DNA of 54,536 nt from Lacrimispora sp. 210928-DFI.3.58. GTDB taxonomy: Bacteria > Bacillota > Clostridia > Lachnospirales > Lachnospiraceae. Location of the stretch: assembly GCF_020554865.1 (NCBI RefSeq), contig NZ_JAJCIC010000033.1, positions 1 through 54,536 on the forward strand, read 5' to 3'. Of the stretch, positions 1 to 7,783 are shown in pieces. A model generated the notes under the pieces. That model was not told the DNA's origin and ran no database searches. It saw nothing but the letters and a program-made list of their open reading frames with translations. The translations under genes and the position numbers were made by a program. Position 1 is the stretch's first letter; the number at the start of each line of letters is the position of its first letter.

Positions 1-1
1 A

Positions 2-115
2 CTGCCAGCTGCTGAACGGCAGGAATTAAATTTGCGAAAAACTATTGACACTATCCTACAGGATGTCTTGAACTGGCAGTTTAAAACAAAATTTTCTTAT
101 ATTATCTTTTTTTAG
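2..115 (+). CDS. possible 3' end of a gene entering from the left
   Basis: An open frame runs from the window edge to a TAG at 113-115 and encodes about 37 residues ending in the aromatic stretch FSYIIFF. The charged, helix-like composition (AERQEL, LRKTID) looks like a protein tail. It converges on the nuclease gene, with a hairpin between them. No family is recognisable from so short a piece and chance openness is possible. Confidence 0.3.
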   Translation: MPAAERQELNLRKTIDTILQDVLNWQFKTKFSYIIFF

Positions 116-128
116 ATTTTATAGGCAC

Positions 129-155
129 AAAAAAACGCCAGTATTTCTACTGACG
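129..155 (-). terminator. terminator after the accessory operon
   Basis: Arms CGCCAGTA (136-143) and TACTGACG (148-155) pair with one G-T wobble around a TTTC loop. On the minus strand the stem is followed by seven T residues (129-135). It lies just downstream of the last gene of the 18-gene operon. The hairpin could also act weakly on the plus strand. Confidence 0.75.
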
Positions 156-178
156 TCTTGCTTCTATAATTATTATGT

Positions 179-1222
179 TCAAGGATTACACCGTTTACAT
201 GGATCATATCCTTGAGAAATCACATCATCTCTACTTCCGAAATAACTCTTTTTATTTGACTCGTTCATCTGTGATACACTGGAACATGATGGATAATGGA
301 ATTTTTTTGTATTAGTATTCAAAATATAAGTTGTTCCCTGTGGTTCAGTAGCCTGCGTTGTTTCCACCGCTGCAGTCGTTGCCGCTTCTGAACTTATCAC
401 TTCTCCAGACAACGCACTATCGCCGGTTGCATAATCAATCGTTATCCCTGGCTGTACGTTATATACATATACGCAATATAGGATACCATCACCATCATCC
501 TCAACTGATTTTGCTTCCATCAGTACGCCAGACGCAACCAGATTCTCACCTTCAAAAACTGGAGTGACTCGATACAATACATGATTCTCAGTTTCCTTTA
601 CATAGTCGGCTACCATGTTCTCAAATGGCAGCATTCCAGTCACATTCAAATACCGTGTACCTGTTATTAGATTTTTCTCATTGGCATTCTCTCCAGAAAG
701 CTGATAACCAATCAAATGACAGCGGTTATAGAGATATTTCCCATCAACAATATCATATTTCACTGTATGCCATCCGGTAGGTTTCACTGAACCAATCGCA
801 CCACGTTCCTCTGTCGGCATCAAATCTGTTCCGACACTGGCATAGGCAACCCCACATCTTCCTAAATTGTCGAGATTACTATATGACTCAAAAGATGTGT
901 CTGTCATATCTAAATCAACAAAGAAGGGGACATTGTCATTGATTGCCACATATGGTTGACCAAAATAAGTTGGTATATCTGCCAGTGAGAAACTTGTTTC
1001 GGTAGGTGCAACTTCTACATTTCTTATTTCTCGCTGTTCAATCTGTGCTTCCCACGATTCTGATACGGATTCCTGGCTGGTTTCCATCATCCGTTCTGTT
1101 TCTTTAGTACTTTTAGTTGCCTCCACAGCAGCGGTGTCATTTACCGATGCTTGTCCGCAAGCCGAAACTGCCAGTGCGGATGCCGCCACAACAGCTAATA
1201 ACCATGCTTTAATTTTTTTCAT
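179..1222 (-). CDS. DNA/RNA non-specific endonuclease, lipoprotein, EndA-like
   Basis: A 347-residue exported nuclease. Residues 1-22 form a lipoprotein signal ending in the lipobox VSAC (Cys22). A Ser/Thr/Glu-rich linker follows to about residue 75. The middle is a beta-beta-alpha-metal nuclease domain of the EndA/DNA-entry type: NRCHLIG near residues 167-173, where the family has DRGH, followed by NLITGTRYLNV and GML. The C-terminal 50 residues carry an Ada-like cysteine motif (KFHYPSC ... CKRC) that may bind zinc. It is the last gene of the operon: its ATG overlaps the preceding stop and AAGGAG lies about 10 bases upstream. By family it cleaves nucleic acid outside the membrane. A role as the effector of the operon is inference. 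The Cys in NRCH, in place of the usual Gly, is unusual. Confidence 0.82.
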   Translation of the reverse strand: MKKIKAWLLAVVAASALAVSACGQASVNDTAAVEATKSTKETERMMETSQESVSESWEAQIEQREIRNVEVAPTETSFSLADIPTYFGQPYVAINDNVPFFVDLDMTDTSFESYSNLDNLGRCGVAYASVGTDLMPTEERGAIGSVKPTGWHTVKYDIVDGKYLYNRCHLIGYQLSGENANEKNLITGTRYLNVTGMLPFENMVADYVKETENHVLYRVTPVFEGENLVASGVLMEAKSVEDDGDGILYCVYVYNVQPGITIDYATGDSALSGEVISSEAATTAAVETTQATEPQGTTYILNTNTKKFHYPSCSSVSQMNESNKKSYFGSRDDVISQGYDPCKRCNP

Positions 1223-1626
1223 TTTCTGTATATCTCCTTAGTTATTTTCTCATGAGATGATCCTGCGAATTCTTTTAAGTTTTCCAATTCCCATCCCTGA
1301 AGGTCCAATAAAAAAAAAGTATCAGCCGGATATATTCGATTCCATTTGTACAGAATAACTTTTTCTATCCTGTCCTTATAGGCACAAATATCCTTGTCTT
1401 CTGCAAAGCAGAAATCTCCCGTACCTGCTTTTTCCAAATATTCTTCATCAACCAGTACTTCCACAGAAGTTGTATTTGAAAACTGTTTTTTGCTATATGA
1501 ATTCATCCAAAGTTTTCCTGTTCCAACCATTTTTAACATATCTTCCCGAAGTATACGATCTTGGCTTTGGCGCCGATGATTGAACAGCATACCATTGTTA
1601 TTATCAATACATACCATGACGATCAT
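1219..1626 (-). CDS. small DHFR-fold-like protein of unknown function
   Basis: A 135-residue soluble protein. Its start (IVMVCIDNNNGMLF) and end (EKVILYKWNRIYPADTFFLLDL, read in two parts, then a Trp-Glu-Leu) follow the pattern of the first and last strands of dihydrofolate reductase. LREDML sits where DHFR has its catalytic acidic helix. The NADPH-binding GRxT motif is not present, so enzymatic DHFR activity is doubtful. Similar stand-alone proteins of Lachnospiraceae are, as I recall, often named ribonuclease Z without clear reason. The gene starts 13 bases after the DUF4236 gene and its stop overlaps the nuclease start. The ribosome-binding site is poor (GGAGGG lies about 17 bases upstream), so ATG at residue 4 is possible. 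Confidence 0.6.
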   Translation of the reverse strand: MIVMVCIDNNNGMLFNHRRQSQDRILREDMLKMVGTGKLWMNSYSKKQFSNTTSVEVLVDEEYLEKAGTGDFCFAEDKDICAYKDRIEKVILYKWNRIYPADTFFLLDLQGWELENLKEFAGSSHEKITKEIYRK

Positions 1627-1638
1627 TGCGTTGTCTCT

Positions 1639-2550
1639 TTATCCCTCCAATTCTTCTACTTTCGAAAATCCAGCTACAGAAGAAAACTCCATCCTATGCT
1701 TGAACCGTCTTATTGTATCGGATGCATCCAGTGCTGTAAAATTAAGAGTTTGGAAGGTATCCAGTTGGAAATCAACCGACAAAATATTTTTTCTTTGATC
1801 AATCGCTGTCACAATTATATGTCTCAATGGTAACAAAGCGAATAAATCTCTTGCAACGCGAATTGATGCCCCACATACATAATCTTGAAGTATATAATTA
1901 TATTCTTCTTTCGATAGTTTTTTGGCCTCTTTAATTACATGATTACTGTTAACCTTGAAATGGACTGCCATCATCCGTGGATCTTCCGTTCCCAGTTCAA
2001 ATTCGCTTCCATATTCAAGTAAATCATTAAATGGGTTTAACATAGAAACAAGCTCAAAATATGTATCAATATCTCCATTTAAAACATTTTCTGCCCGTGC
2101 ATGATAAAACTCCCATTCATCCATCGAATAGTCGTCAAAGGGAACATCTGACAAAAGCATTTTTCTCCAGTCTATTTTTTTGTCTGAATTTCCATAAATA
2201 TTTTGTATAAACTCTAATGCCTTTGCTTTTATTTCCTCATTATGTTTTCTGACAAGTTCTTCCTTACTTTGTTCAATGGATGATCGAAACCGTGTATTAT
2301 ATGATGCAGGACCTGTATTTCCAGATAGCGCACCAGAAACATCTAAATTTTTTTTTCTTTTTGATCCTGATGTAGAAGTTACATAGGATAATCCGGTTCC
2401 CGGAATCGAGAAAGTCTTTGTAACTCTGCCTGTCGAATTCACTGTTGTCCTAAACCCGGGAATACCCGCACTAAGACTCATACTTCGTAAGCCAAAATTC
2501 ACTCTCACACCAGGTAATAACTTTATGCTTTTACGATATCTCCATCCCAT
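1639..2550 (-). CDS. DUF4236 domain protein
   Basis: The N-terminal 55 residues match the DUF4236 pattern: MGWRYRKSIKLLPGVRVNF, then an L-S-A-G-I-P-G-F-R run, then SIPGTGLSYV. These are short beta-rich repeats of unknown role, often seen at the start of phage-like or secreted-system proteins. The remaining 240 residues are charged and mainly helical with no recognised domain. I chose the ATG at 2550, which begins the MGWRYRK motif, over one 15 bases upstream. The 5' end overlaps the PP2C gene by about 20 bases, which suggests translational coupling. No signal peptide or membrane segment is visible. The function is unknown; the position suggests a component handled by the adjacent phosphatase and AAA+ ATPase. 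Confidence 0.72.
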   Translation of the reverse strand: MGWRYRKSIKLLPGVRVNFGLRSMSLSAGIPGFRTTVNSTGRVTKTFSIPGTGLSYVTSTSGSKRKKNLDVSGALSGNTGPASYNTRFRSSIEQSKEELVRKHNEEIKAKALEFIQNIYGNSDKKIDWRKMLLSDVPFDDYSMDEWEFYHARAENVLNGDIDTYFELVSMLNPFNDLLEYGSEFELGTEDPRMMAVHFKVNSNHVIKEAKKLSKEEYNYILQDYVCGASIRVARDLFALLPLRHIIVTAIDQRKNILSVDFQLDTFQTLNFTALDASDTIRRFKHRMEFSSVAGFSKVEELEG

Positions 2551-3286
2551 TTGATTCCTCCCCACACACTACAATAACTGCTGTACAATCATCTTTTGAA
2601 CCCCTCTCAACAGCAGTATTAATTAATTGTTGACAAATTTCAAGGTAACTTACTGTTTCATCAAAAACTTCCTCCATATCATCAAGGCATAATGTTTCAT
2701 GAATTCCGTCCGACGTCATCAAATATACCGCTGTTTCCTCTAATTTATCATTAAAAAAGCAAGGTCGCAATAATTTAATATCACTTCCACCAAAACATGC
2801 TGTTATTTCATTTCGCGCACTATAATTTTCTGCATCTTCCTCGGATAACTTACCTGTTTTTACCAGATAATTAACTGTTGTGTCATCTGATGTTAATTGT
2901 CGAAGATACTGCCCTCCTTGAAGTTTATATATTCTGGTATTTCCAACATGAAAAATCTTGACCATATTCTCAGTAATTAAAATTCCAGACAAAGTAGTAG
3001 CAAGCCCTTCCCATTCTTTTTTTGTTTTTCCAAAAGCGAGCAATTCTTCATTAAAATGTTTAAATGTGCTTTCATCAATAACCGTTTCCATAGCCAATCG
3101 ATTGCAGACATATTGTGATGCAATACTCCCTGCCTGGTTTCCTCCTACTCCATCAGCTATTGCAACAATTCCAGACGGAAGCTGTCCTGTATATTCACCT
3201 AAAGCAAGGATTGTCTTGCCTATCAATATACGATCTTCATTCTCACTTTTTCCAATGCCACATCGAGTCACTGCATACACTTTCAT
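2531..3286 (-). CDS. PP2C-family protein phosphatase
   Basis: A 251-residue metal-dependent Ser/Thr phosphatase. Visible motifs are the N-terminal SENEDR (Glu17-Asp18), VAIADGVGG with metal-binding Asp45-Gly46, FHVGNTRIYKL in the middle, YLMTSDGI near 190-200 and DDCTAVIV near the C-terminus. The length is that of bacterial PrpC/PppA/Stp enzymes. It removes phosphate from Ser/Thr and in this operon is the natural antagonist of the kinase at 7784-9511. The start overlaps the AAA+ stop (ATGA). It appears cytoplasmic, with no membrane segment. A kinase, PP2C and FHA protein together also regulate type VI secretion and occur in TerY-P modules; that parallel is contextual only. Confidence 0.9.
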   Translation of the reverse strand: MKVYAVTRCGIGKSENEDRILIGKTILALGEYTGQLPSGIVAIADGVGGNQAGSIASQYVCNRLAMETVIDESTFKHFNEELLAFGKTKKEWEGLATTLSGILITENMVKIFHVGNTRIYKLQGGQYLRQLTSDDTTVNYLVKTGKLSEEDAENYSARNEITACFGGSDIKLLRPCFFNDKLEETAVYLMTSDGIHETLCLDDMEEVFDETVSYLEICQQLINTAVERGSKDDCTAVIVVCGEESNGMEIS

Positions 3287-5184
3287 GAAGTACTCTCCTT
3301 ATCTTCCATAATTTTTCCAATAATAGCAGCTGGCGCCTTCATTGTATCAATTTTTTCAATCTCCACTACCGCATTTTCAAAAACATTATGATCAAATAGA
3401 TAACGTGATAGCGGATTGATGAACATGCTCTCCACCACATTACCAATTCCACGTCCACCATTTTGAAGATTTCGATATGCATTCTCTGCCAATATCTTCC
3501 TTGTTTCTTCAGAAATAATTAAAGATATCTTTTTTTCACTTGACATTGTCTGCTCAATTTTTTTTAATTGGCTATTCAATATAAGATCTGCCACATCTTT
3601 CCGAATATAATCAAATACTACAATATTGTCTCCAATACGATTCAGAAGTTCAGGGCGACCTAATTGTAATTTAAAATAATCATCTATGGTTTTTCGTATT
3701 CTGGAAGATACTTCCTCATAAGGCATATCCATCGTTACATTTTCTACACGATTCCCATACTGATCTATTGAATACACACCAAGATTGCTAGTAAAAATAA
3801 TAATGCATTCTGAAAAATATACTGTTTGCCCCTGCCCATCAGTCATACGTCCATCCTCTAATATTTGGAGAAATTTGTCTAAAATAGATGGATGAGCCTT
3901 TTCTATTTCATCAAACAACAATATTGAAAATGGATGCTCTCTTACAGCATTCGTCAGCTGTCCACCAGCTTCATATCCCACATACCCTGGAGGTGCACCA
4001 AGCAACTTCTGGTCACTATGGCTTTGACTATACTCACTCATATCAAAACGAATACAACAATCCTCATGTCCAAAGATAACTTCAGCCAGTGTTTTAGCTG
4101 TCTCCGTTTTTCCTGTACCAGTAGGACCCGCAAAGAACAGAACCCCTTTGGGACGCCCATGAGACGTTCCCTGTGCACCAGAAAGTCCTGTGATCGCACG
4201 TTTTATAATATCTAGCGTTTTCTCTTGAGCATAAGATTGCCCTTTAACCCGTTCTTCAAACCGCACTTTTGCATTACGGATTTCCTCCAGGTCAAGCTGT
4301 TTCCATGGATTTTCACGAATTCCATAACGATATAAATCAATAACTTCACACATCTCCCGTATTCTGAGACATTCGTTTTTGCAAAGCCTTCTTAATCCAT
4401 TAAGTTCCGTAAAACTGAACCCTGAAGTTAATGCTACAAACTTATCTCGAATTTTTTCCAGTTCTTGCGGATTGTCATTATAATATAAAATATCTTCCTG
4501 ATAAATTGATTTCTCAAAGAAACTCTCAAAATTTGTACCCTTTACCAGAAGATCGCGTTCTTCTTTGGATGGCGTACCGATAGAAATGGTTTTAACATTC
4601 GGATTTTGAAGATAAAACCATGCCGGGACATCATTCAATTTATTCAAAATAACAACAAGAAGATTCTTTAGAATACCTTTCTGTCCTTTTACATCCTTTG
4701 CTTCAAGAGAACTGTGAATCAGTGCTGTGAAACTATCAACTTCATCTTGAGAGAGATTGTCCGGTGACACAATATATCGAGATGCCATATTCATAATGAT
4801 CGCTACTGGTTTTTCTCTTTGTGTAAGCCCTTTCCTAATAATATCTGATGCTGAATCTTTTTCAGCCCCTTTAAATGAAGCCTGTATATTGTGTCCATTT
4901 CTTTTTGTGCCACATAACTGTGCAAAGGAATCTATCATATCAGAATTGTTACAATTGTAAAATCCTTGTAGATTATCATAGCAGACAATGCATTGATATC
5001 CCTTGTCAACGAAAAAATAATATAAATAATCTGTTAAACGCACAATAGAGCCTTTCGGAGTGGATCCGTCTTGTGGATATTGGTATACATCAAGGACATT
5101 TCCATCCAAAATGATTATTGGTTTTATTTTCGTAAATATTTCAAGTTCCCGATGCCATTTTGTGATATAATCATTATTCTCCAC
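3283..5184 (-). CDS. ClpB/ClpA-like AAA+ ATPase with divergent N-terminal half
   Basis: A 633-residue protein. The C-terminal half is a class II Clp/Hsp100 D2-type AAA+ module: Walker A GPTGTGKT near residues 350-358, the conserved FDMSEY and GYVGYEAGGQL pore region, Walker B ILLFDEIEKAH near 418-428, sensor 1 FTSNLG, an arginine-finger region (GRPELLNRIGD) and a C-terminal small domain. The N-terminal 300 residues look like a degenerate AAA domain without a Walker A. The Clp N-domain and a second intact ATPase ring are absent, so it is not housekeeping ClpB. It probably acts as a hexameric unfoldase or remodeller, comparable in role to ClpV. It overlaps both neighbours by a few bases. Confidence 0.88.
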   Translation of the reverse strand: MENNDYITKWHRELEIFTKIKPIIILDGNVLDVYQYPQDGSTPKGSIVRLTDYLYYFFVDKGYQCIVCYDNLQGFYNCNNSDMIDSFAQLCGTKRNGHNIQASFKGAEKDSASDIIRKGLTQREKPVAIIMNMASRYIVSPDNLSQDEVDSFTALIHSSLEAKDVKGQKGILKNLLVVILNKLNDVPAWFYLQNPNVKTISIGTPSKEERDLLVKGTNFESFFEKSIYQEDILYYNDNPQELEKIRDKFVALTSGFSFTELNGLRRLCKNECLRIREMCEVIDLYRYGIRENPWKQLDLEEIRNAKVRFEERVKGQSYAQEKTLDIIKRAITGLSGAQGTSHGRPKGVLFFAGPTGTGKTETAKTLAEVIFGHEDCCIRFDMSEYSQSHSDQKLLGAPPGYVGYEAGGQLTNAVREHPFSILLFDEIEKAHPSILDKFLQILEDGRMTDGQGQTVYFSECIIIFTSNLGVYSIDQYGNRVENVTMDMPYEEVSSRIRKTIDDYFKLQLGRPELLNRIGDNIVVFDYIRKDVADLILNSQLKKIEQTMSSEKKISLIISEETRKILAENAYRNLQNGGRGIGNVVESMFINPLSRYLFDHNVFENAVVEIEKIDTMKAPAAIIGKIMEDKESTS

Positions 5185-5803
5185 GTTTTATTATCAATCC
5201 TTTCCTATTTGCCTTGTGCTTAAGCTCCCGATTAAACCCCGGCGTATGAATGCCTACAGAAATCACGCCATCCAAAGTGATAAAATTTTGTATTTGATTC
5301 GGAAGTTTCAAATATTTTTCATACGTTTCACGCATTGATTCATTCAATATATGAATAACTTGATTGCTTGAACCACGTAGCACACAACCGGTATTCAATT
5401 CTTCCATATACCGACCATCTATCAATACAGCTATTACGTCCATGAGCTTTATAATCTTTTGATTATTCTTTTCCAGCAACTCTTCTATTGTATAACCAGT
5501 ATAAACTAAAATGTCATTTGTATATTGTTGTAGACCCATAATCAGCTTTTCAAGTTCATCTAGTTGAAAAAAAGGTTCCCCACCTGTTATAGTCACACCA
5601 TCTATCTCATTTCCCTCTTGGACAAATATCTGATGAATCGCTTCCAAAAACTTACCCACTGTAATTTTCTGATATTTTTCTGCCGCCCAAAGTTCTGGGT
5701 TACTACATCCAGGACAATGATGCGGGCATCCACTTAACCAAATGGCTAGTCTCTTTCCTGGTCCCAAAACCTCAACTGGGTACAATACCCTTGCTATGTT
5801 CAT
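5174..5803 (-). CDS. NrdG/PflA-like radical SAM protein
   Basis: A 209-residue radical SAM protein with the [4Fe-4S] motif CPHHCPGC (Cys26, Cys30, Cys33) and a GGEPFF motif for SAM binding, as in anaerobic ribonucleotide reductase activases. No class III reductase gene lies nearby, so activation of NrdD is unlikely to be its task. It sits between the zinc-ribbon/FHA gene (ATGA overlap) and the AAA+ ATPase (about 10-base overlap). That makes it the third radical SAM protein of the operon besides HxsB and HxsC. It has no SPASM-type C-terminal cysteine cluster. It may activate a glycyl radical or modify a protein of this system; no target can be named. Confidence 0.85.
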   Translation of the reverse strand: MNIARVLYPVEVLGPGKRLAIWLSGCPHHCPGCSNPELWAAEKYQKITVGKFLEAIHQIFVQEGNEIDGVTITGGEPFFQLDELEKLIMGLQQYTNDILVYTGYTIEELLEKNNQKIIKLMDVIAVLIDGRYMEELNTGCVLRGSSNQVIHILNESMRETYEKYLKLPNQIQNFITLDGVISVGIHTPGFNRELKHKANRKGLIIKRGE

Positions 5804-6420
5804 TTCATTGTCCCCACAACAAAATATGCTGCCTGTTCCTGGCGGTTTCCATCTATTGTAATTCCACCAAGAGATATTTCATCTCCGCATTTCAATGCAA
5901 CCTTTCCATCTTGAATGCGAACATTATTTACATAGGTATAATTCGTCCTGCTTAGATTCTCAATAAACAAACCATCTGTATCTAATATTAACTTTGCATG
6001 AGTACGACTGACATACTTTTTTGTTTGAAGAAATTCTTTCATTCCACATTCGCGTCCAATTACGGAAACACCTTTCAAAACAGGAAATATATAACTACCT
6101 CCAGCCTCGCATAAGATATATTCCTGTTCTTTCTGAGGTATCTGCTCTGTCGGAATAATATCCGAAATATCCTCCCCACATTTTTCACATTTTCTTGCTT
6201 GAGGAGGGTTTTCATGCCCACATTCACATAAACGAACAAACACTGTTCCATCATTAGATTCATGCGCATTATCCAGTAATTCCTCATTCTTCTGTTCTAA
6301 CCTAATATCTACAATTGGAATTCCCATCAAATCAGTGCCACAAGTATCACATTCCATCAAACGTGGATCATTATGTTCTCCACAAACAGGACAAACCTTA
6401 TATTTTTGCATTTCTGACAT
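5800..6420 (-). CDS. double zinc-ribbon and FHA domain protein
   Basis: A 206-residue cytoplasmic adaptor. The first zinc ribbon uses Cys10, Cys13, Cys24 and Cys27. The second uses Cys65, Cys67, Cys78 and Cys81 (C-E-C-G then C-E-K-C). Residues about 110-206 are a forkhead-associated domain: VIGRE, then YVSRTHAKL with the Ser-Arg-x-His phosphothreonine pocket, then NLSRTNYTYVNN. FHA domains bind phosphothreonine, so it should read the output of the operon's kinase. It starts 14 bases after the coiled-coil gene with an AGAGGG ribosome-binding site. Zinc ribbons joined to FHA domains also occur in TerY-P type signalling modules. Confidence 0.9.
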   Translation of the reverse strand: MSEMQKYKVCPVCGEHNDPRLMECDTCGTDLMGIPIVDIRLEQKNEELLDNAHESNDGTVFVRLCECGHENPPQARKCEKCGEDISDIIPTEQIPQKEQEYILCEAGGSYIFPVLKGVSVIGRECGMKEFLQTKKYVSRTHAKLILDTDGLFIENLSRTNYTYVNNVRIQDGKVALKCGDEISLGGITIDGNRQEQAAYFVVGTMK

Positions 6421-6433
6421 TATTCCTGACCCT

Positions 6434-7768
6434 CTATTCTTCCATCATTTGATTGTTTTTCTTTCTTTTTTGTTTTTGTTTTCTCTGCATCTCCTGACCT
6501 GACGATTTATTTGTAGTCTCATATTCAGAAATATTAATAATCTGAGAAAATGCTTCATTGGGTGGCATCATGGATACACGATTCCCCACAAAAATTCCTT
6601 TTTCTTTTAAACGTTCTTCGATTGTAGTAAAATCCCTACAGAAAGTTGACATTGTCTGTACCAGTTTCCTCTGTTCATCTGCATTAGGCATCCTATCCCT
6701 TTCATCCAACTTTCCAAGTTCCATGGCTATTTTCCCATCCGAAGAATAGGTTACATTAATGGCATTTCCATCCCCGTAATTATATAACTCATTATGAAAT
6801 ACTGTTCCGTTCTTCTTATGCACATTCCGATGACCGAGTATATTGTACCCCATTTCCTCCATGATTTCATCCAAGGTATCACTGATATACGCTTGCTCTG
6901 CTAATTTTAGGCTCTGCTTTTCGAGACGATTAACCTCTTTTTCTAATGCACTTATTCCCTGCTCATCATAAGAAAACAATGCTTGATTTTCAGCAATTCC
7001 CAGTTCATCACAAAGTATTCTATAGCGCATTGTCAAAGCGTCATATTTCTCCCCCCACATATGAACAAATTCCTCAAATTTTTCCACCTCTTCCATAAGC
7101 GGTTTGACTCCAATTGCAATATAATTACTGAAATATTGGATATCAGTAATACCGTTCAAGCGCATTTTTACTTCCTGAATTTTTTTTGCCAATGTTATTG
7201 GCAGTTGTATTTTATCCAAAATGGAATCTAATTGATCCATAACTGCTCTCTTCTGTTCCTGTACTTTCTGATCCTCTTCTGGATTTTCTTTGTTTGATAA
7301 TTCCCAAAAACCTGTTGATACTGATTTATTGAGAATCAAATCAAGATGCCTTTCTTTTTCTTTTTTTAAAACAACTATCTTGCATATTTCTTTTTTTATA
7401 GTGTCTGTTCCTGACTTTATTGTCATATAGTCAGCCTCAAGCTCATTCAACCCGGTTTCTTTTTTTGCTTTGGATATTCTTTTCTTCAACACCATTACAT
7501 CATTTTGAGCTGCTAATATTGCATTTAACATAGACTCATCATTCTTCCATTGAATCAAATCTTTTGAAATCACTAAATATTCAGACAGTTCCGATTCCAT
7601 TCTATTGAGTTTATCTGATTCCGTATTTATTTGGCTAATTACCATCTGCTTTTTGCGGCGTATTTTCTCTTGTTTTTCACGTTCTTTCCGTTCTTGTTCC
7701 ATCGCTACTTGCAAAGCAAGCAACTGGGTTTTTGATAATGTATATACTGATACCTTTGGACCACTCAT
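6434..7768 (-). CDS. coiled-coil protein of unknown function
   Basis: A 444-residue protein with no signal or membrane segment. After a short head (MSGPKVSVYTLSKTQ), residues 20-300 are highly charged and heptad-like, typical of long coiled coils (for example QERKEREKQEKIRRKKQ). Residues about 300-400 may be globular (NILGHRNVHKKNGTVFHNELYNYG, given here only as a landmark around residue 320). The tail is strongly basic and Gln/Lys rich. It lies between the kinase and the FHA gene. A structural or scaffold role that brings kinase, FHA protein and ATPase together is possible but unproven. The ribosome-binding site is weak, which may point to coupling with the kinase gene 15 bases upstream. Confidence 0.7.
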   Translation of the reverse strand: MSGPKVSVYTLSKTQLLALQVAMEQERKEREKQEKIRRKKQMVISQINTESDKLNRMESELSEYLVISKDLIQWKNDESMLNAILAAQNDVMVLKKRISKAKKETGLNELEADYMTIKSGTDTIKKEICKIVVLKKEKERHLDLILNKSVSTGFWELSNKENPEEDQKVQEQKRAVMDQLDSILDKIQLPITLAKKIQEVKMRLNGITDIQYFSNYIAIGVKPLMEEVEKFEEFVHMWGEKYDALTMRYRILCDELGIAENQALFSYDEQGISALEKEVNRLEKQSLKLAEQAYISDTLDEIMEEMGYNILGHRNVHKKNGTVFHNELYNYGDGNAINVTYSSDGKIAMELGKLDERDRMPNADEQRKLVQTMSTFCRDFTTIEERLKEKGIFVGNRVSMMPPNEAFSQIINISEYETTNKSSGQEMQRKQKQKRKKNNQMMEE

Positions 7769-7783
7769 ATTTTTTATAGCCTT

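Noticed and set aside
358..567. A small plus-strand frame with a run of four His residues
   Set aside because: It is antisense to the nuclease gene and unrelated to the His-Xaa-Ser protein.
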